49,699 bases of DNA from Roseburia sp. CAG:10041_57 (GCA_001916965.1 MNTL01000070.1:1-49699); one strand, 5' to 3'. Shown: positions 24,965 through 33,853, counted from the first letter of the stretch. Translations and numbers: made by a program. Notes: generated by a model from the letters alone, not told the origin.

Positions 24965-26407
24965 ATGTTTTTGGAAGAAATCATAGATAATGTTCAATTG
25001 GAAAATGATAAATTCGAATGCAAAGGTATTCTAAATCGTGAAGATATTATAGGATGGTTAAAAACAATTGCCGGATTTGCCAACGCATCCGGAGGTGATT
25101 TTTATATTGGAGTTGAGGATAAAACAAATAAATTAATCGGATTTGATCGCAAAACTGCAGATAATGAACGAAACTATTTTAATAACCAGGTCAATGAACA
25201 TCTGACCCCAAGACCACAGATGAAAATTTCTTTTATTCGATATGAAATCAAAAATGATGAAAGATTTATTATTCGGGTTACAATACCAGAATCTGTTGTG
25301 AAACCAATTATACTAAAATATAAAAATATTCCATCTATATTTATGCGTCGTGACGGCTTTACCAACGGCGCTACGTATGAGGAAATCATAGAAATGAGCA
25401 TACAGAGCAAAAATATTCAGTATGATATACTGACATCAGATACCATATATGATCCTGCTCAATTCACAACTCTACGAAGCTTCTATAAGAATCACAATGA
25501 CGGTCATGAATTAAAGGAAAAATTTCTAAATTCCATAGGCTTTTATAACGAAGAACGCTTTCTGTCAAATGGAGCTGTCCTATTCGCAGATAATTATAGT
25601 GGTGAAAAAACTGCCGTTCAGTGCTCCGTCTTCTCTGGCTTTAATAAAGGCAGTGAAAGGATTATCACAATCAATCGCTTTCATGGAAATATCATTGCTA
25701 CCATTCAATATATGATAGATTTTGTAAATCAGCGAATGAACCATTCTATGATAAAACTGGATTATGTACGCCAGAATATTGATTCCTATCCTCAGCGTGC
25801 CTTATTTGAAGGTATCATCAATGCAGTAGCTCACAGAGATTATTACTTAGACGGAACACAAATTCAGATTGATATGTTCAAAGACAGGCTTGAAATATCC
25901 TCACCTGGTGGATTTTATCGAGGTGAAAAGCTGGGTAAAACATACAACCTGTCAGGTATCATTTCTAAAAGAAGAAATGAATTAATTGCTAATATCCTTG
26001 TAGCATGTAATGTAATGGAAGCTGCCGGTACCGGATTTGATAAAATTATCGAGGAATATAAAGATGCCAATGAGGCACATAAACCCTATATATATTCTTC
26101 TTCCGACCATTTTACCTTAGTACTCCCTGATCTGACATATGACAGCGGTTTAGAAGATGCGAATACTCCTGTATTAACATTTGTTCCAGTCCCTAATGGT
26201 ACAGAGCTGGATGAAAAAGTATTGTCCTTCTGCTATCTGAAAGCCCATAAAGTATCAGAAATTGCAGAGTATCTGGGTATCAGCGATTCAACATATCTGC
26301 GCAAGCAGATTCTGGGTAATCTGGAATCCCATGGATATCTTGAAAAAGACAAGTTGTCGCGCGCCATGTACTACAAAACCAACCCAGATATGGTTGAGTT
26401 AAAATAA
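24965..26407 (+). CDS. AlbA_2/Schlafen-type ATP-binding transcriptional regulator
   Basis: This 480-residue protein has an N-terminal AlbA_2 (Schlafen-like) nucleic-acid domain (about 1-145: FECKGILNREDI, FANASGGDFYIGVEDK, PSIFMRRDG). A GHKL-type ATPase-like region follows (about 275-395: EGIINAVAHRDY as N-box, SPGGF and GTGFDKI as glycine boxes), then a C-terminal winged helix (about 405-475: KVSEIAEYLGISDSTYLRKQ is split across the recognition helix). GGGAGG lies nine bases before the ATG. It is monocistronic, more AT-rich than its neighbours and controlled by the iterons. Family roles are mostly unproven: regulators or stress/defence proteins. Confidence 0.88.
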   Translation: MFLEEIIDNVQLENDKFECKGILNREDIIGWLKTIAGFANASGGDFYIGVEDKTNKLIGFDRKTADNERNYFNNQVNEHLTPRPQMKISFIRYEIKNDERFIIRVTIPESVVKPIILKYKNIPSIFMRRDGFTNGATYEEIIEMSIQSKNIQYDILTSDTIYDPAQFTTLRSFYKNHNDGHELKEKFLNSIGFYNEERFLSNGAVLFADNYSGEKTAVQCSVFSGFNKGSERIITINRFHGNIIATIQYMIDFVNQRMNHSMIKLDYVRQNIDSYPQRALFEGIINAVAHRDYYLDGTQIQIDMFKDRLEISSPGGFYRGEKLGKTYNLSGIISKRRNELIANILVACNVMEAAGTGFDKIIEEYKDANEAHKPYIYSSSDHFTLVLPDLTYDSGLEDANTPVLTFVPVPNGTELDEKVLSFCYLKAHKVSEIAEYLGISDSTYLRKQILGNLESHGYLEKDKLSRAMYYKTNPDMVELK

Positions 26408-26424
26408 AAATATGTCTATTCCAG

Positions 26425-26467
26425 CAAAGGGAACTTGAATGTTTCTTTATTAGTTCCCTTTGTATTT
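26425..26467 (+). terminator. Terminator of the AlbA_2 regulator gene
   Basis: CAAAGGGAACT (26425-26435) pairs with AGTTCCCTTTG (26452-26462), followed by TATTTT on the plus strand. The stem also lies after the convergent dipeptidase stop. Confidence 0.8.
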
Positions 26468-26470
26468 TAC

Positions 26471-27457
26471 TTATATAACACATTCCTTCATTACTCTCAG
26501 CACATTTCCACTGGCGAACTTATCCAGCTGTCTCTGTGTCAGTCCTTTCTTATGAAGGGCATCAAATAAACGTTCCATTTGTGTCGGATGGCTAATCTCC
26601 AGATGACCGCTTACACCGTCAAAATCTGTTCCCAGTGCAATGCAGTCCTCACCACCAACTTTGAGCATATACAACACATGGCTTGCCAGATATCCTACTG
26701 TACTATCGGGCTGCGCTCCTCTTGGAACTACAAAATCAGGACAGAAATTCAGCCCTGCTACGCCGCCTTTTTCAGATAATATCCGAATCATCTCATCTGT
26801 GAGATTTCTTGGATGGGCAGTCAATTCCCTACAGTTGGAATGAGACGCTATGAATGGTTTCGTACTGTATCTTGCCACATCCATAAAACCTCCATCTGAC
26901 AAATGCGATACATCTACCATAATTCCCAGCCGATTCATCTCTCCAATTGCTTCTATGCCAAAATCTGTCAGTCCTTTGGACATGATTTCGGGTTCCTTTG
27001 AGTTGGGATATCCGAAACAGTTCGCATAATTCCATGTCAGCGCAATTGCCCTCACTCCCTGTTCATACAGAAACAAAAGTCTATCCATCCTGCCTTGTAC
27101 CATTCTTCCGTCTTCTACAGTCAACACCGCTGAAGATAAGCCTTTACTCCAATTATTCATAATATCTGCAGCATTTCCCGCCATTGCAATCACATCCCTG
27201 TGCATGGCAACCTCTTTTCGCAGATTCTCAGCCAATATTGCAAAGAACTCTTCATCTGAAGGCATAGCAGGTCTTAGTGTTCCATCTGCATATGGAACAT
27301 CTCTTGGCGGGAAGAACACGGCAAAGAACTGACACATTTGTTTTGCTTCCTGCATCAGCTTTATACTTTGCATACCTTCCCCATCATAAAGGCTGGAAGC
27401 CCCCTGTGTAAAAGTTCTCTGAAGCGTATCGCAATGCATATCAATATAGGAATTCAT
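26471..27457 (-). CDS. Membrane dipeptidase family (peptidase M19)
   Basis: This 328-residue TIM-barrel dipeptidase shows the dinuclear zinc ligands: His and Asp in DMHCDT (residues 8 and 10), Glu in TVEDGR (about 115), His in VDVSHLSDGG (about 185) and His in ASHSNCR (about 206). Asp in LGTDFDG completes the site. There is no signal peptide, so it acts in the cytosol on imported dipeptides. It lies downstream of an OppA-type binding protein, although a terminator separates them. Confidence 0.92.
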   Translation of the reverse strand: MNSYIDMHCDTLQRTFTQGASSLYDGEGMQSIKLMQEAKQMCQFFAVFFPPRDVPYADGTLRPAMPSDEEFFAILAENLRKEVAMHRDVIAMAGNAADIMNNWSKGLSSAVLTVEDGRMVQGRMDRLLFLYEQGVRAIALTWNYANCFGYPNSKEPEIMSKGLTDFGIEAIGEMNRLGIMVDVSHLSDGGFMDVARYSTKPFIASHSNCRELTAHPRNLTDEMIRILSEKGGVAGLNFCPDFVVPRGAQPDSTVGYLASHVLYMLKVGGEDCIALGTDFDGVSGHLEISHPTQMERLFDALHKKGLTQRQLDKFASGNVLRVMKECVI

Positions 27458-27527
27458 AGAAATCCCCCTTCCTGTTACTTAATACAAATATATTCTATCA
27501 TATTCTTTTTTCTTTTTCATTACATGC

Positions 27528-27561
27528 AAAAAGTGCCTGCAGAACATCATTCTACAGACAC
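27528..27561 (-). terminator. Terminator of the peptide-binding protein gene
   Basis: GTGTCTGTAGAA pairs with TTCTGCAGGCAC (two G-U) around a five-base loop and is followed by TTTTT on the minus strand. Confidence 0.8.
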
Positions 27562-27590
27562 CTTCATCTTTTATGCTATGTAATTATGGA

Positions 27591-29300
27591 TTACTCGCTC
27601 TTTACTGCGTTCTTATATACTCTGTTCAATGCAACAGGGTGATACTCTACGCCTGTTACCTTGGAGGATAACATTTCTGCGTTGCACTGTGTATACAGCG
27701 GGAAGATTACGGCATTATCCATAACAAGCTTCTCTGCATCATAGAGTCTTGCCCAACGCCCCTCTGCATCTGTACACAGATCACCTGTCGTACATTCATC
27801 AATCATTGCATCAAATTCTGCATTGCTCCAGAAGCCATAGTTATTGGAGTTGCCTGTTACCCACATACCCAGATAGGTCATAGGGTCTGCGTAGTCAGGT
27901 CCCCAACGTGTCAGACCGATTTCAAAAGTACCTTCCTGCATATCCTGCAGTCTCTGCTTCTTTGGCTCGATAACCAGATTTACAGTAAATCCTGGCAAGG
28001 TTGTCTCCCACTGCTCCTTGATTACCTGCGCTACCTTCTGAGGTGCATCATCTGCATCAACGACCATATCAAGGCTAAGCTCTGTGATTCCAAGCTCTTC
28101 TAAGCCTTTTGCCCAGTAATCAGCTGCTTTGGCAGCATCATAAGAGCATACATCTGCAAATTGGGTCTGATCTGCCGCAAAATCAGAACCATCAGGACCT
28201 GTCGCAAACTGAGGCGGCACAGCCGTATAAGTAGGTTTCGAACCATCCTTCAATACATCATTGGTGATTGCTTCACGATTAATCGCCATAGTAAGTGCAA
28301 GACGAATATTTAAGTTAGCCAGCTCTGGTACATTTCCAATATTAGGCGCAATATACCATAAATATCCGGCACCAATAGAGAGGAATTCAGGGTCATCCTT
28401 TACCTGATCTACCTGTTCACCATTGATGAGCGTGGTATCCAGAGCACCTGTCTGATAACTCATCAGAGCCTGCTGGGAATCCTGAATTACCTGATAATGA
28501 AGTCCTGATAAAGCAATCTTATCTGCATCATAGTAATAGGGATTTTTGCTCAGATGTATTGTGGTTGCTGCCGGTTCATAAGAATCCAGCACAAACGCAC
28601 CATTTGCCAGTGTTGTATCCGGGCTGCTGGCGAATGTATCCGCACAGGTATTGTAGAACTCTTCATTTACAGGATAAAAAGTCGGGAAATACATCAGAGA
28701 AAGGAAGTAGCTCACCGGAACATTCAGCTCTACCTGTAAAGTGGTGTCATCCAGTGCTGTAACTCCAAGTTCACTCTTATCTTTTTCGCCGGCAATGATC
28801 TCTGCCGCATTCTTTACCTGACCAATATCACTCATCATGTAAGAATACTCACATGCATTCTTAGGGTCTACCGCTCTCTGCCATCCAAATACAAAATCTG
28901 CCGCAGTGACTTCCACACCGTTGCTCCATTTCGCATCATCACGCAGATGAAATGTATATGTCAGGCCATCTTCCGAAAGCTCATAGCTTTCAGCAATGGC
29001 AGGTATCGGCGCACCTTCTGCGTCCATTTGCATCAGACCATCTGTAAAATCTGCAATTACTTCAAAGGATGTACCATCCTGTCCAATCTGTGGATCAAGA
29101 GATTCCACCGGAGTTTCAATCATAATATTCAAGTCATTTGCTGCCGTTTCTGAAGAAGTATCAGAAGCGCCAGTCTCTGTCGTTGCAGCAGCTTCCGTTG
29201 TCGTTGTGGTAGAAGCTGTGCTGCCCGTTGATCCGCAACCTGTCAGGCTGGCTGCTATCATAGAGGCAATGATAGTAACTGTCATCAATTTTCTTTTCAT
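27591..29300 (-). CDS. Peptide ABC transporter substrate-binding lipoprotein, OppA family
   Basis: This 569-residue family 5 solute-binding lipoprotein has signal MKRKLMTVTIIAS followed by lipobox SLTGC, a Thr/Ala-rich linker, then ETPVESLDPQIGQD, YTFHLRDDAKWSNG, VTAADFVFGWQRAVDP and RLALTMAINREAI blocks that define OppA/DppA. It binds oligopeptides outside the cell. No permease or ATPase genes are adjacent, so it is an orphan that must share a transporter. The ATG at 29300 has GGAGG six bases upstream; the 33-codon upstream extension runs through the leader hairpin and is rejected. Confidence 0.93.
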   Translation of the reverse strand: MKRKLMTVTIIASMIAASLTGCGSTGSTASTTTTTEAAATTETGASDTSSETAANDLNIMIETPVESLDPQIGQDGTSFEVIADFTDGLMQMDAEGAPIPAIAESYELSEDGLTYTFHLRDDAKWSNGVEVTAADFVFGWQRAVDPKNACEYSYMMSDIGQVKNAAEIIAGEKDKSELGVTALDDTTLQVELNVPVSYFLSLMYFPTFYPVNEEFYNTCADTFASSPDTTLANGAFVLDSYEPAATTIHLSKNPYYYDADKIALSGLHYQVIQDSQQALMSYQTGALDTTLINGEQVDQVKDDPEFLSIGAGYLWYIAPNIGNVPELANLNIRLALTMAINREAITNDVLKDGSKPTYTAVPPQFATGPDGSDFAADQTQFADVCSYDAAKAADYWAKGLEELGITELSLDMVVDADDAPQKVAQVIKEQWETTLPGFTVNLVIEPKKQRLQDMQEGTFEIGLTRWGPDYADPMTYLGMWVTGNSNNYGFWSNAEFDAMIDECTTGDLCTDAEGRWARLYDAEKLVMDNAVIFPLYTQCNAEMLSSKVTGVEYHPVALNRVYKNAVKSE

Positions 29301-29322
29301 AAGCATCCTCCTCATAATAATA

Positions 29323-29364
29323 TAACGCAACAAAGTATTACCATAGTAACGCTTCGTTGCGTTA
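29323..29364 (-). promoter_or_regulatory. Long inverted repeat in the OppA leader
   Basis: TAACGCAAC (29323-29331) and GTTGCGTTA (29356-29364) close an interrupted stem that continues through AAG/CTT and GTAA/TTAC to a four-base loop. It lies between the predicted start site and the ribosome site. A GCGTTAAAGC word overlaps it (29359-29368) and also occurs in the TrpX-like leader. Confidence 0.55.
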
Positions 29365-29370
29365 AAGCAA

Positions 29371-29399
29371 AGTCTAGCACAACTTTTATAAAAAAGCAA
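29371..29399 (-). promoter_or_regulatory. OppA gene promoter
   Basis: TTGCTT (29394-29399) and extended -10 TGCTAGACT (core 29371-29376) with a 17-base spacer on the minus strand, in the gap after aspA. Confidence 0.5.
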
Positions 29400-29420
29400 G
29401 CATAAACTGTGTTCTTTTTA

Positions 29421-30827
29421 TTAGATAGCTGCTTTTACTTCTGTTACTGCTTCTGTCATTGCATATGGATCAAGAACTCTGTTCAACTCCTTTTCAGAGA
29501 GTAACTTCTCTGCAAGAACCAGCTCTCTGACTGTTCTGTTCTCTTTTAATGCTCTCTTGGCAATCTCGGCAGATTTCTTATATCCGATGTAAGGACACAG
29601 TGCAGTAGCAATACCGGCACTGCTTTCCATTAATGTCTTACAACGATCACGATTGGCTGTAATACCAACGATACAATTATCAATCAGAGTCTTTACTGCG
29701 CCTTCCAGTGTCTGAATTGATTCAAAAAGATTATAAAACAGTACGGGTTCAAAGGCATTCAATTCCATCTGGCCGGCTTCTGCTGCCATCGTAATGGTCG
29801 TATCATGTCCGACAACCAGGAAAGCAACCTGCGTTACAACCTCAGGAATGACAGGATTTACTTTACCTGGCATAATGGAAGAACCATTCTGTTTTGCAGG
29901 GAGATTGATTTCTCCTAATCCTGTCCTCGGACCGGATGAGAGCAGACGCAGATCATTGCACATCTTTGATAAGTTCACAGCACAGGTCTTCACAGCCCCC
30001 GATACAGCCACAAAACCATCCAGATTCTCTGTGGCATCAAACAAATCTGCTGCCTGTGAAAGAGGATAGCCGGTAATTCTTGCAAGACAGGGAACTACAT
30101 TGTAGAAATATGCATCTGATACATTAATTGCTGAACCAATCGCTGTACCACCAAGATTTACTGTATACATTTCCTTACAGGAATCTGCAATTCTCTTTCT
30201 GTCACGTTCTACCATGGAAGCATATGCATGAAAAGTCTGACCCAGACGCATAGGTACTGCATCCTGAAGCTGTGTACGTCCCATCTTGATCACATCATCA
30301 AAGGCAGTTGCCTTAATTGTCAACTCTCTCTTTAATCTGTCAAGCTCTGTCAACAAAGGTTTGAGCAGGTCAAGCACAGTAAGTTTACCTGCTGTAGGAA
30401 TGACATCATTGGTAGACTGCGCCATATTTACATGATCGTTAGGATGTACTCTGGTATAACCACCTTTTTCTCCTCCCAGCAGTTCATTCGCACGGTTGGC
30501 GATTACTTCATTCATGTTCATATTTGCACTGGTTCCTGCACCGCCCTGAATCGCATCCACTATGAATTCTTCACGGAATCTTCCCTTGATGACTTCATCA
30601 CAGGCACGGATAATTGCCTCTGCATAACCGGCATCCAATGCAAATGCATCACGGTTCGTTATCGCTGCTGCTTTCTTAATCCTTGCCAGATTCTCCAGAA
30701 ATACCGGATTCATCGGTGCCCCGGTAATTGAGAAATTCTCCTTCGCTCTCAGTGCCTGTACTCCATAATATGCTTCCTCTGGTACTTCCATTGTTCCGAT
30801 TGAATCTGCTTCCATACGTGTTTTCAT
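29421..30827 (-). CDS. aspA: Aspartate ammonia-lyase (aspartase)
   Basis: This 468-residue fumarase/aspartase-superfamily enzyme deaminates aspartate to fumarate plus ammonia, feeding anaerobic fumarate metabolism. It shows GGAGTSANMNMNEVIANRA (two parts), AQSTNDVIPTA, and the flexible catalytic loop GSSIMPGKVNP at about residues 315-325. The VKMGRT equivalent is VIKMGRTQLQDAVP. GGAG lies six bases before the ATG at 30827, so the eight-codon extension is rejected. Aspartase versus class II fumarase is decided on the overall aspartase-like pattern. Confidence 0.92.
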   Translation of the reverse strand: MKTRMEADSIGTMEVPEEAYYGVQALRAKENFSITGAPMNPVFLENLARIKKAAAITNRDAFALDAGYAEAIIRACDEVIKGRFREEFIVDAIQGGAGTSANMNMNEVIANRANELLGGEKGGYTRVHPNDHVNMAQSTNDVIPTAGKLTVLDLLKPLLTELDRLKRELTIKATAFDDVIKMGRTQLQDAVPMRLGQTFHAYASMVERDRKRIADSCKEMYTVNLGGTAIGSAINVSDAYFYNVVPCLARITGYPLSQAADLFDATENLDGFVAVSGAVKTCAVNLSKMCNDLRLLSSGPRTGLGEINLPAKQNGSSIMPGKVNPVIPEVVTQVAFLVVGHDTTITMAAEAGQMELNAFEPVLFYNLFESIQTLEGAVKTLIDNCIVGITANRDRCKTLMESSAGIATALCPYIGYKKSAEIAKRALKENRTVRELVLAEKLLSEKELNRVLDPYAMTEAVTEVKAAI

Positions 30828-30970
30828 AATCTTCTCCTCATTTCTGCGCAAAATCGCTGTTTCTGCTTATGCGGTTACTTCGCCATATAAATTGTGTCAA
30901 ATATGCTTGTGAACAAACATATTCTGCCTCAATTTGCATGGCTCTGATCAGCTTCAAAATATGGTACGAG

Positions 30971-30997
30971 ATTATACCCAACAAAAACACTTGTAAA
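30971..30997 (-). promoter_or_regulatory. Probable aspA promoter
   Basis: A perfect TATAAT (30971-30976) is preceded by TTTACA (30992-30997) on the minus strand, but the spacer is only 15 bases. An activator or weak basal activity is possible. The leader holds an AATATG/CATATT-type stem-loop around 30905-30932. Confidence 0.45.
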
Positions 30998-31177
30998 TAC
31001 TTTTAATTCAAAACGTTATTCAAAAACAAATTTTGCCAATTGTGGATTAATTATTTTAATATTTTCTAAATTTCACTTAATTTTGTTAAGTGTGCATATT
31101 GTAATTTTGCAAATATGAGAGTACACTTATCTATCATAAAACATATATGCTTTACGTAATTCACTATTAATAAAGAT
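30998..31177. other. AT-rich spacer, no gene seen
   Basis: This strongly AT-rich tract between the aspA promoter and the foldback region has no open frame with a ribosome site and no repeat that I can define. It could bind an activator of the short-spaced aspA promoter. Confidence 0.4.
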
Positions 31178-31202
31178 GTCGGGGGCAAAAGCCCCCGACT
31201 TT
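31178..31202 (+). terminator. GC-rich hairpin with AAAA loop
   Basis: GTCGGGGGC and GCCCCCGAC form a perfect nine-pair stem around AAAA, followed by TTT and preceded by AAAG. It looks like an intrinsic terminator or a mobile RNA end, but no gene precedes it on either strand. Confidence 0.5.
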
Positions 31203-31262
31203 GATGCCTACGGATTGCTTCGTGCTATGCACTCCCACAATCCTACCCAATATTCGCATATC

Positions 31263-31284
31263 GTGGGATTATCATCCCACTTTT
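31263..31284 (+). terminator. Short perfect hairpin followed by TTTT
   Basis: GTGGGAT and ATCCCAC flank TATC, followed by TTTT. With the GC hairpin 60 bases upstream it may delimit a small untranslated transcript. Confidence 0.4.
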
Positions 31285-31373
31285 ATGCTGCACATAAACT
31301 CATTATAAAACGCACGCAAATACATCTTCACAATACACAAACAAACTTTGCGAAGCCGACTCTCAAAGTAACA

Positions 31374-31555
31374 GAATTGTGCGCCTTGGTCTGTGTTGCT
31401 TTCACAAATACACAAACAGGCACTTGAAAAACGTTGGCACTTAGGCGGTATGGAAGCATACGCTTCCAATAGCGCCTTACGTGACCACTACGTTTTTCAC
31501 GTAGCGAGAGCGTGCCTGTGGTGTATTGTGAAAGTAACACAGACCTGCACAATTC
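31374..31555. repeat. Foldback element upstream of the Lrp gene
   Basis: Imperfect arms of about 50 bases run inward from GAATTGTGC (31374-31382) and GCACAATTC (31547-31555). A 20-base section matches with one mismatch. The centre holds GAAAAACGT/ACGTTTTTC and an inner AGGCG...GGAAGC/GCTTCC...CGCCT stem. The whole 182 bases can fold on itself. It codes for nothing and ends 27 bases before the Lrp ribosome site. No target duplication was found. Confidence 0.65.
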
Positions 31556-31592
31556 GTCCCTTTCGATTCCCTTCCCTAAAGGAGGCATATAC

Positions 31593-32039
31593 ATGGAACA
31601 CACCCTGGATTCAATTGATAAGAAGATTATAGAAATTCTGCAGGCAAATGCCCGCACCCCCATTAAAGATATTGCAGCCGAAGTCTTTCTTTCCTCGCCC
31701 GCAGTCTCTTCCCGCATTGAGAAAATGGAAAAAGCAGGCATTATCTCCGGGTATCATGCCCAGATCAATTACCTGCTTTTTGGTTATCATATCAAAGCTT
31801 TTATTAATTTAGAAGTAGAGCCATATCAGAAGAAAGAATTCTATCCCTTCATTCAGGCAATCCCCAATGTCATCGAATGTAACTGTGTCACCGGAGACTA
31901 TGCCATGCTTATCGAAGTAGCATTCCAGACAACAATCGAGCTGGATCACTTCATCAATGAACTGCAGCACTTTGGCCGGACCAAGACACTGATTGTATTC
32001 TCTACCTCTGTGGAACACCGGGATGTTCCTGTTGTATGA
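31593..32039 (+). CDS. Lrp/AsnC family transcriptional regulator
   Basis: This 148-residue regulator has an N-terminal helix-turn-helix (about 1-60: LDSIDKKIIEILQANARTP, AEVFLSSPAVSSRIEKMEKAG is split at the turn) and a C-terminal RAM/AsnC ligand domain (YHIKAFINLEV, IECNCVTGDYAMLIEV). Such proteins bind amino acids and form octamers. A perfect AAAGGAGG lies seven bases before the ATG. Nearby amino-acid genes (aspA, the TrpXYZ-like transporter) are plausible targets, but no direct evidence is visible. Confidence 0.93.
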   Translation: MEHTLDSIDKKIIEILQANARTPIKDIAAEVFLSSPAVSSRIEKMEKAGIISGYHAQINYLLFGYHIKAFINLEVEPYQKKEFYPFIQAIPNVIECNCVTGDYAMLIEVAFQTTIELDHFINELQHFGRTKTLIVFSTSVEHRDVPVV

Positions 32040-32060
32040 TATTATGATGCCCATAGCCTA

Positions 32061-32219
32061 GTGTACTGTATCACTGACATTTCACCAAATAACTTGTATA
32101 AGTTTTCATCTGCTGCGTTGTCGTCAATCGACGTAGCCACCGCTACGCCTCATTTCTCCGCCTTGCAGACTGAAAATTTATCCTGCGTTATTTAGCTGAA
32201 AGTCAATGATACAGTACAC
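32061..32219. mobile_element. MITE-like palindromic element between Lrp and TraX
   Basis: This 159-base non-coding element has perfect 13-base terminal inverted repeats, GTGTACTGTATCA and TGATACAGTACAC. Its arms stay complementary at roughly three quarters of positions almost to the centre, where CGTAG-CCACCG-CTACG forms an inner hairpin. No transposase and no clear target duplication are visible. The pattern resembles dispersed Lachnospiraceae intergenic repeats, but that recollection was not checked. Confidence 0.75.
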
Positions 32220-32266
32220 CAGTGTATCCCAAGGTTTTTACACATTTTTGAAAAAGGAGTAAAAAT

Positions 32267-33043
32267 ATGACAACAAACAAAACAAACGTATCTACGGTCA
32301 GATTAAGGTGCCATGATATCAGCACAGCAGCACTTCATATTATAGCCATGCTGTTTATGCTGATGGACCATCTCTGGGCTACTCTTCTCCCGGCGCAGGA
32401 CTGGCTGACCTGTGTTGGAAGGGTGGCATTCCCTATTTTTGCATTTATGGCAGTAGAGGGGTATTTTCATACTCATAGCTTCAAAAAATATGCACAGCGG
32501 TTACTGGTGTTCGCACTTCTGTCAGAAATACCATTTGATCTGATGTATGGCGGAACATGGTTTTATCCTGTTCACCAAAATGTAATCTGGACATTCCTGC
32601 TTGGTCTGTCAGGAATCCATCTGATGGAGACCGTTCACAAAAAGCAAAAGCCCTGGGCTTATGTGACGGTTTCTGTGGTGGTTGTGATATTGGGAAGTGT
32701 GCTTGGAACCTTAGGCATGGTAGATTACTACGGTGCCGGTGTACTCACTGTATTTATTTTTTATTTTTTCAGAGGCCGGAAATGGTGGTGTCTGGCAGGC
32801 CAGATACTTGCACTTTACTGGATAAATGTAAAAATGCTGGGCGGACTGATGTATCCAATCCGGTTATTCGGAATGGATATGGAACTCTGCCAACAGGGGC
32901 TTGCATTGCTGGCACTGATCCCTATCTGGCTGTACCGCGGACGGCAGGGATATCATAGCAAGGCATTCCAGTATATCTGTTATGCGTTTTATCCGGTACA
33001 TATGCTGATACTTGTACTGCTTTTAAATTATGCAAATAAGTAA
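32267..33043 (+). CDS. TraX family membrane protein
   Basis: This 258-residue protein has about eight predicted membrane segments. The TraX-type start is LHIIAMLFMLMDHLW, followed by RVAFPIFAFMAVEGY, SEIPFDLMYGG and YPVHMLILVLL. The namesake acetylates F pilin; chromosomal Firmicute homologues are probably O- or N-acyltransferases for envelope components. AAGGAG lies seven bases before the ATG. No conjugation genes are near, so the name should not be read as evidence of a plasmid. Its stop is six bases from the convergent transporter gene. Confidence 0.88.
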   Translation: MTTNKTNVSTVRLRCHDISTAALHIIAMLFMLMDHLWATLLPAQDWLTCVGRVAFPIFAFMAVEGYFHTHSFKKYAQRLLVFALLSEIPFDLMYGGTWFYPVHQNVIWTFLLGLSGIHLMETVHKKQKPWAYVTVSVVVVILGSVLGTLGMVDYYGAGVLTVFIFYFFRGRKWWCLAGQILALYWINVKMLGGLMYPIRLFGMDMELCQQGLALLALIPIWLYRGRQGYHSKAFQYICYAFYPVHMLILVLLLNYANK

Positions 33044-33049
33044 CCGGCT

Positions 33050-33853
33050 CTATGATAATAATGCCTTATCATTGGCAAATTCTTCGCCGCTGACACGTTC
33101 AAACTGATGAAGAAGGTCTTCTACTGTAAGTTTCTTCTTCTCTTCTCCGGCAATATTCAAGATGACTTTGCCCTCATGCATCATGATCAGACGATTGCCA
33201 TGGGCAATGGCATCCCGCATATTGTGTGTGACCATCATTGCTGTCAGATGATTCTCTGCAATGATCTTATCCGATATCTCCAACACCTTCGCTGCTGTCT
33301 TAGGGTCCAGCGCTGCCGTATGCTCATCCAGTAACAGAAGCTTTGGCTTCTGGATAGATGCCATAAGCAGCGTGATTGCCTGTCTTTGCCCACCTGAGAG
33401 CAGACCAACCTTGCTGGTCAGTCTGTCTTCCAGTCCAAGATTGAGCGTTTTAAGCATCTCTCTATAAGTATCCCTCTCTGCCTTGGTAATGCCCCAGGTC
33501 AACCTTCTGGTCTTACCACGTCTGGCAGCAATCGCCATATTCTCTTCAATTGACATTGTTGTTGCAGTTCCTGTCATAGGGTCCTGAAATACACGACCAA
33601 GGTACTTTGCCCTCTTATACTCTGAAAGTCTGGTCACATCATCGCCGCCTATATAGATTCTTCCAGAATCTACCGGCCATACACCTGCCACCGCATTCAG
33701 TGTTGTGGATTTACCGGCTCCATTACCACCGATCACCGTTACGAATTCTCCCTCTTCCAGAGTCAGATTAACACCGCATAATGCCTTTTTCTCATTAATT
33801 GTTCCTGCATTAAATGTCTTATATACGTCTTCAATTCTTAACATCTCTGCCAT
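33050..33853 (-). CDS. ABC transporter ATP-binding protein, TrpZ-like
   Basis: This 267-residue ATPase has Walker A GGNGAGKSTTLNAV, signature LLSGGQRQAITLLMAS, Walker B LLLLDEHTAALDP (with His replacing the usual Pro) and the H-loop MVTHNMRDA. The variant Walker B is typical of the TrpXYZ-like uncharacterised ABC importers. Its ATG shares one base with the permease stop, indicating translational coupling. It powers import of an amino acid, possibly tryptophan or tyrosine. Confidence 0.88.
   Translation of the reverse strand: MAEMLRIEDVYKTFNAGTINEKKALCGVNLTLEEGEFVTVIGGNGAGKSTTLNAVAGVWPVDSGRIYIGGDDVTRLSEYKRAKYLGRVFQDPMTGTATTMSIEENMAIAARRGKTRRLTWGITKAERDTYREMLKTLNLGLEDRLTSKVGLLSGGQRQAITLLMASIQKPKLLLLDEHTAALDPKTAAKVLEISDKIIAENHLTAMMVTHNMRDAIAHGNRLIMMHEGKVILNIAGEEKKKLTVEDLLHQFERVSGEEFANDKALLS

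Noticed and set aside
31512..31592. 27-codon N-terminal extension of the Lrp protein
   Set aside because: It would translate the foldback arm, whereas a perfect AAAGGAGG sits before the internal ATG at 31593.
31170..32225. tRNA or rRNA genes among the structured intergenic sequences
   Set aside because: No cloverleaf with a T-loop GTTCRA, no CCA end and no rRNA signature could be fitted; the folds are simple inverted repeats.
32267..33043. TraX gene as evidence of a conjugative element
   Set aside because: There are no relaxase, coupling protein or type IV secretion genes; chromosomal TraX-family proteins are common in Firmicutes.
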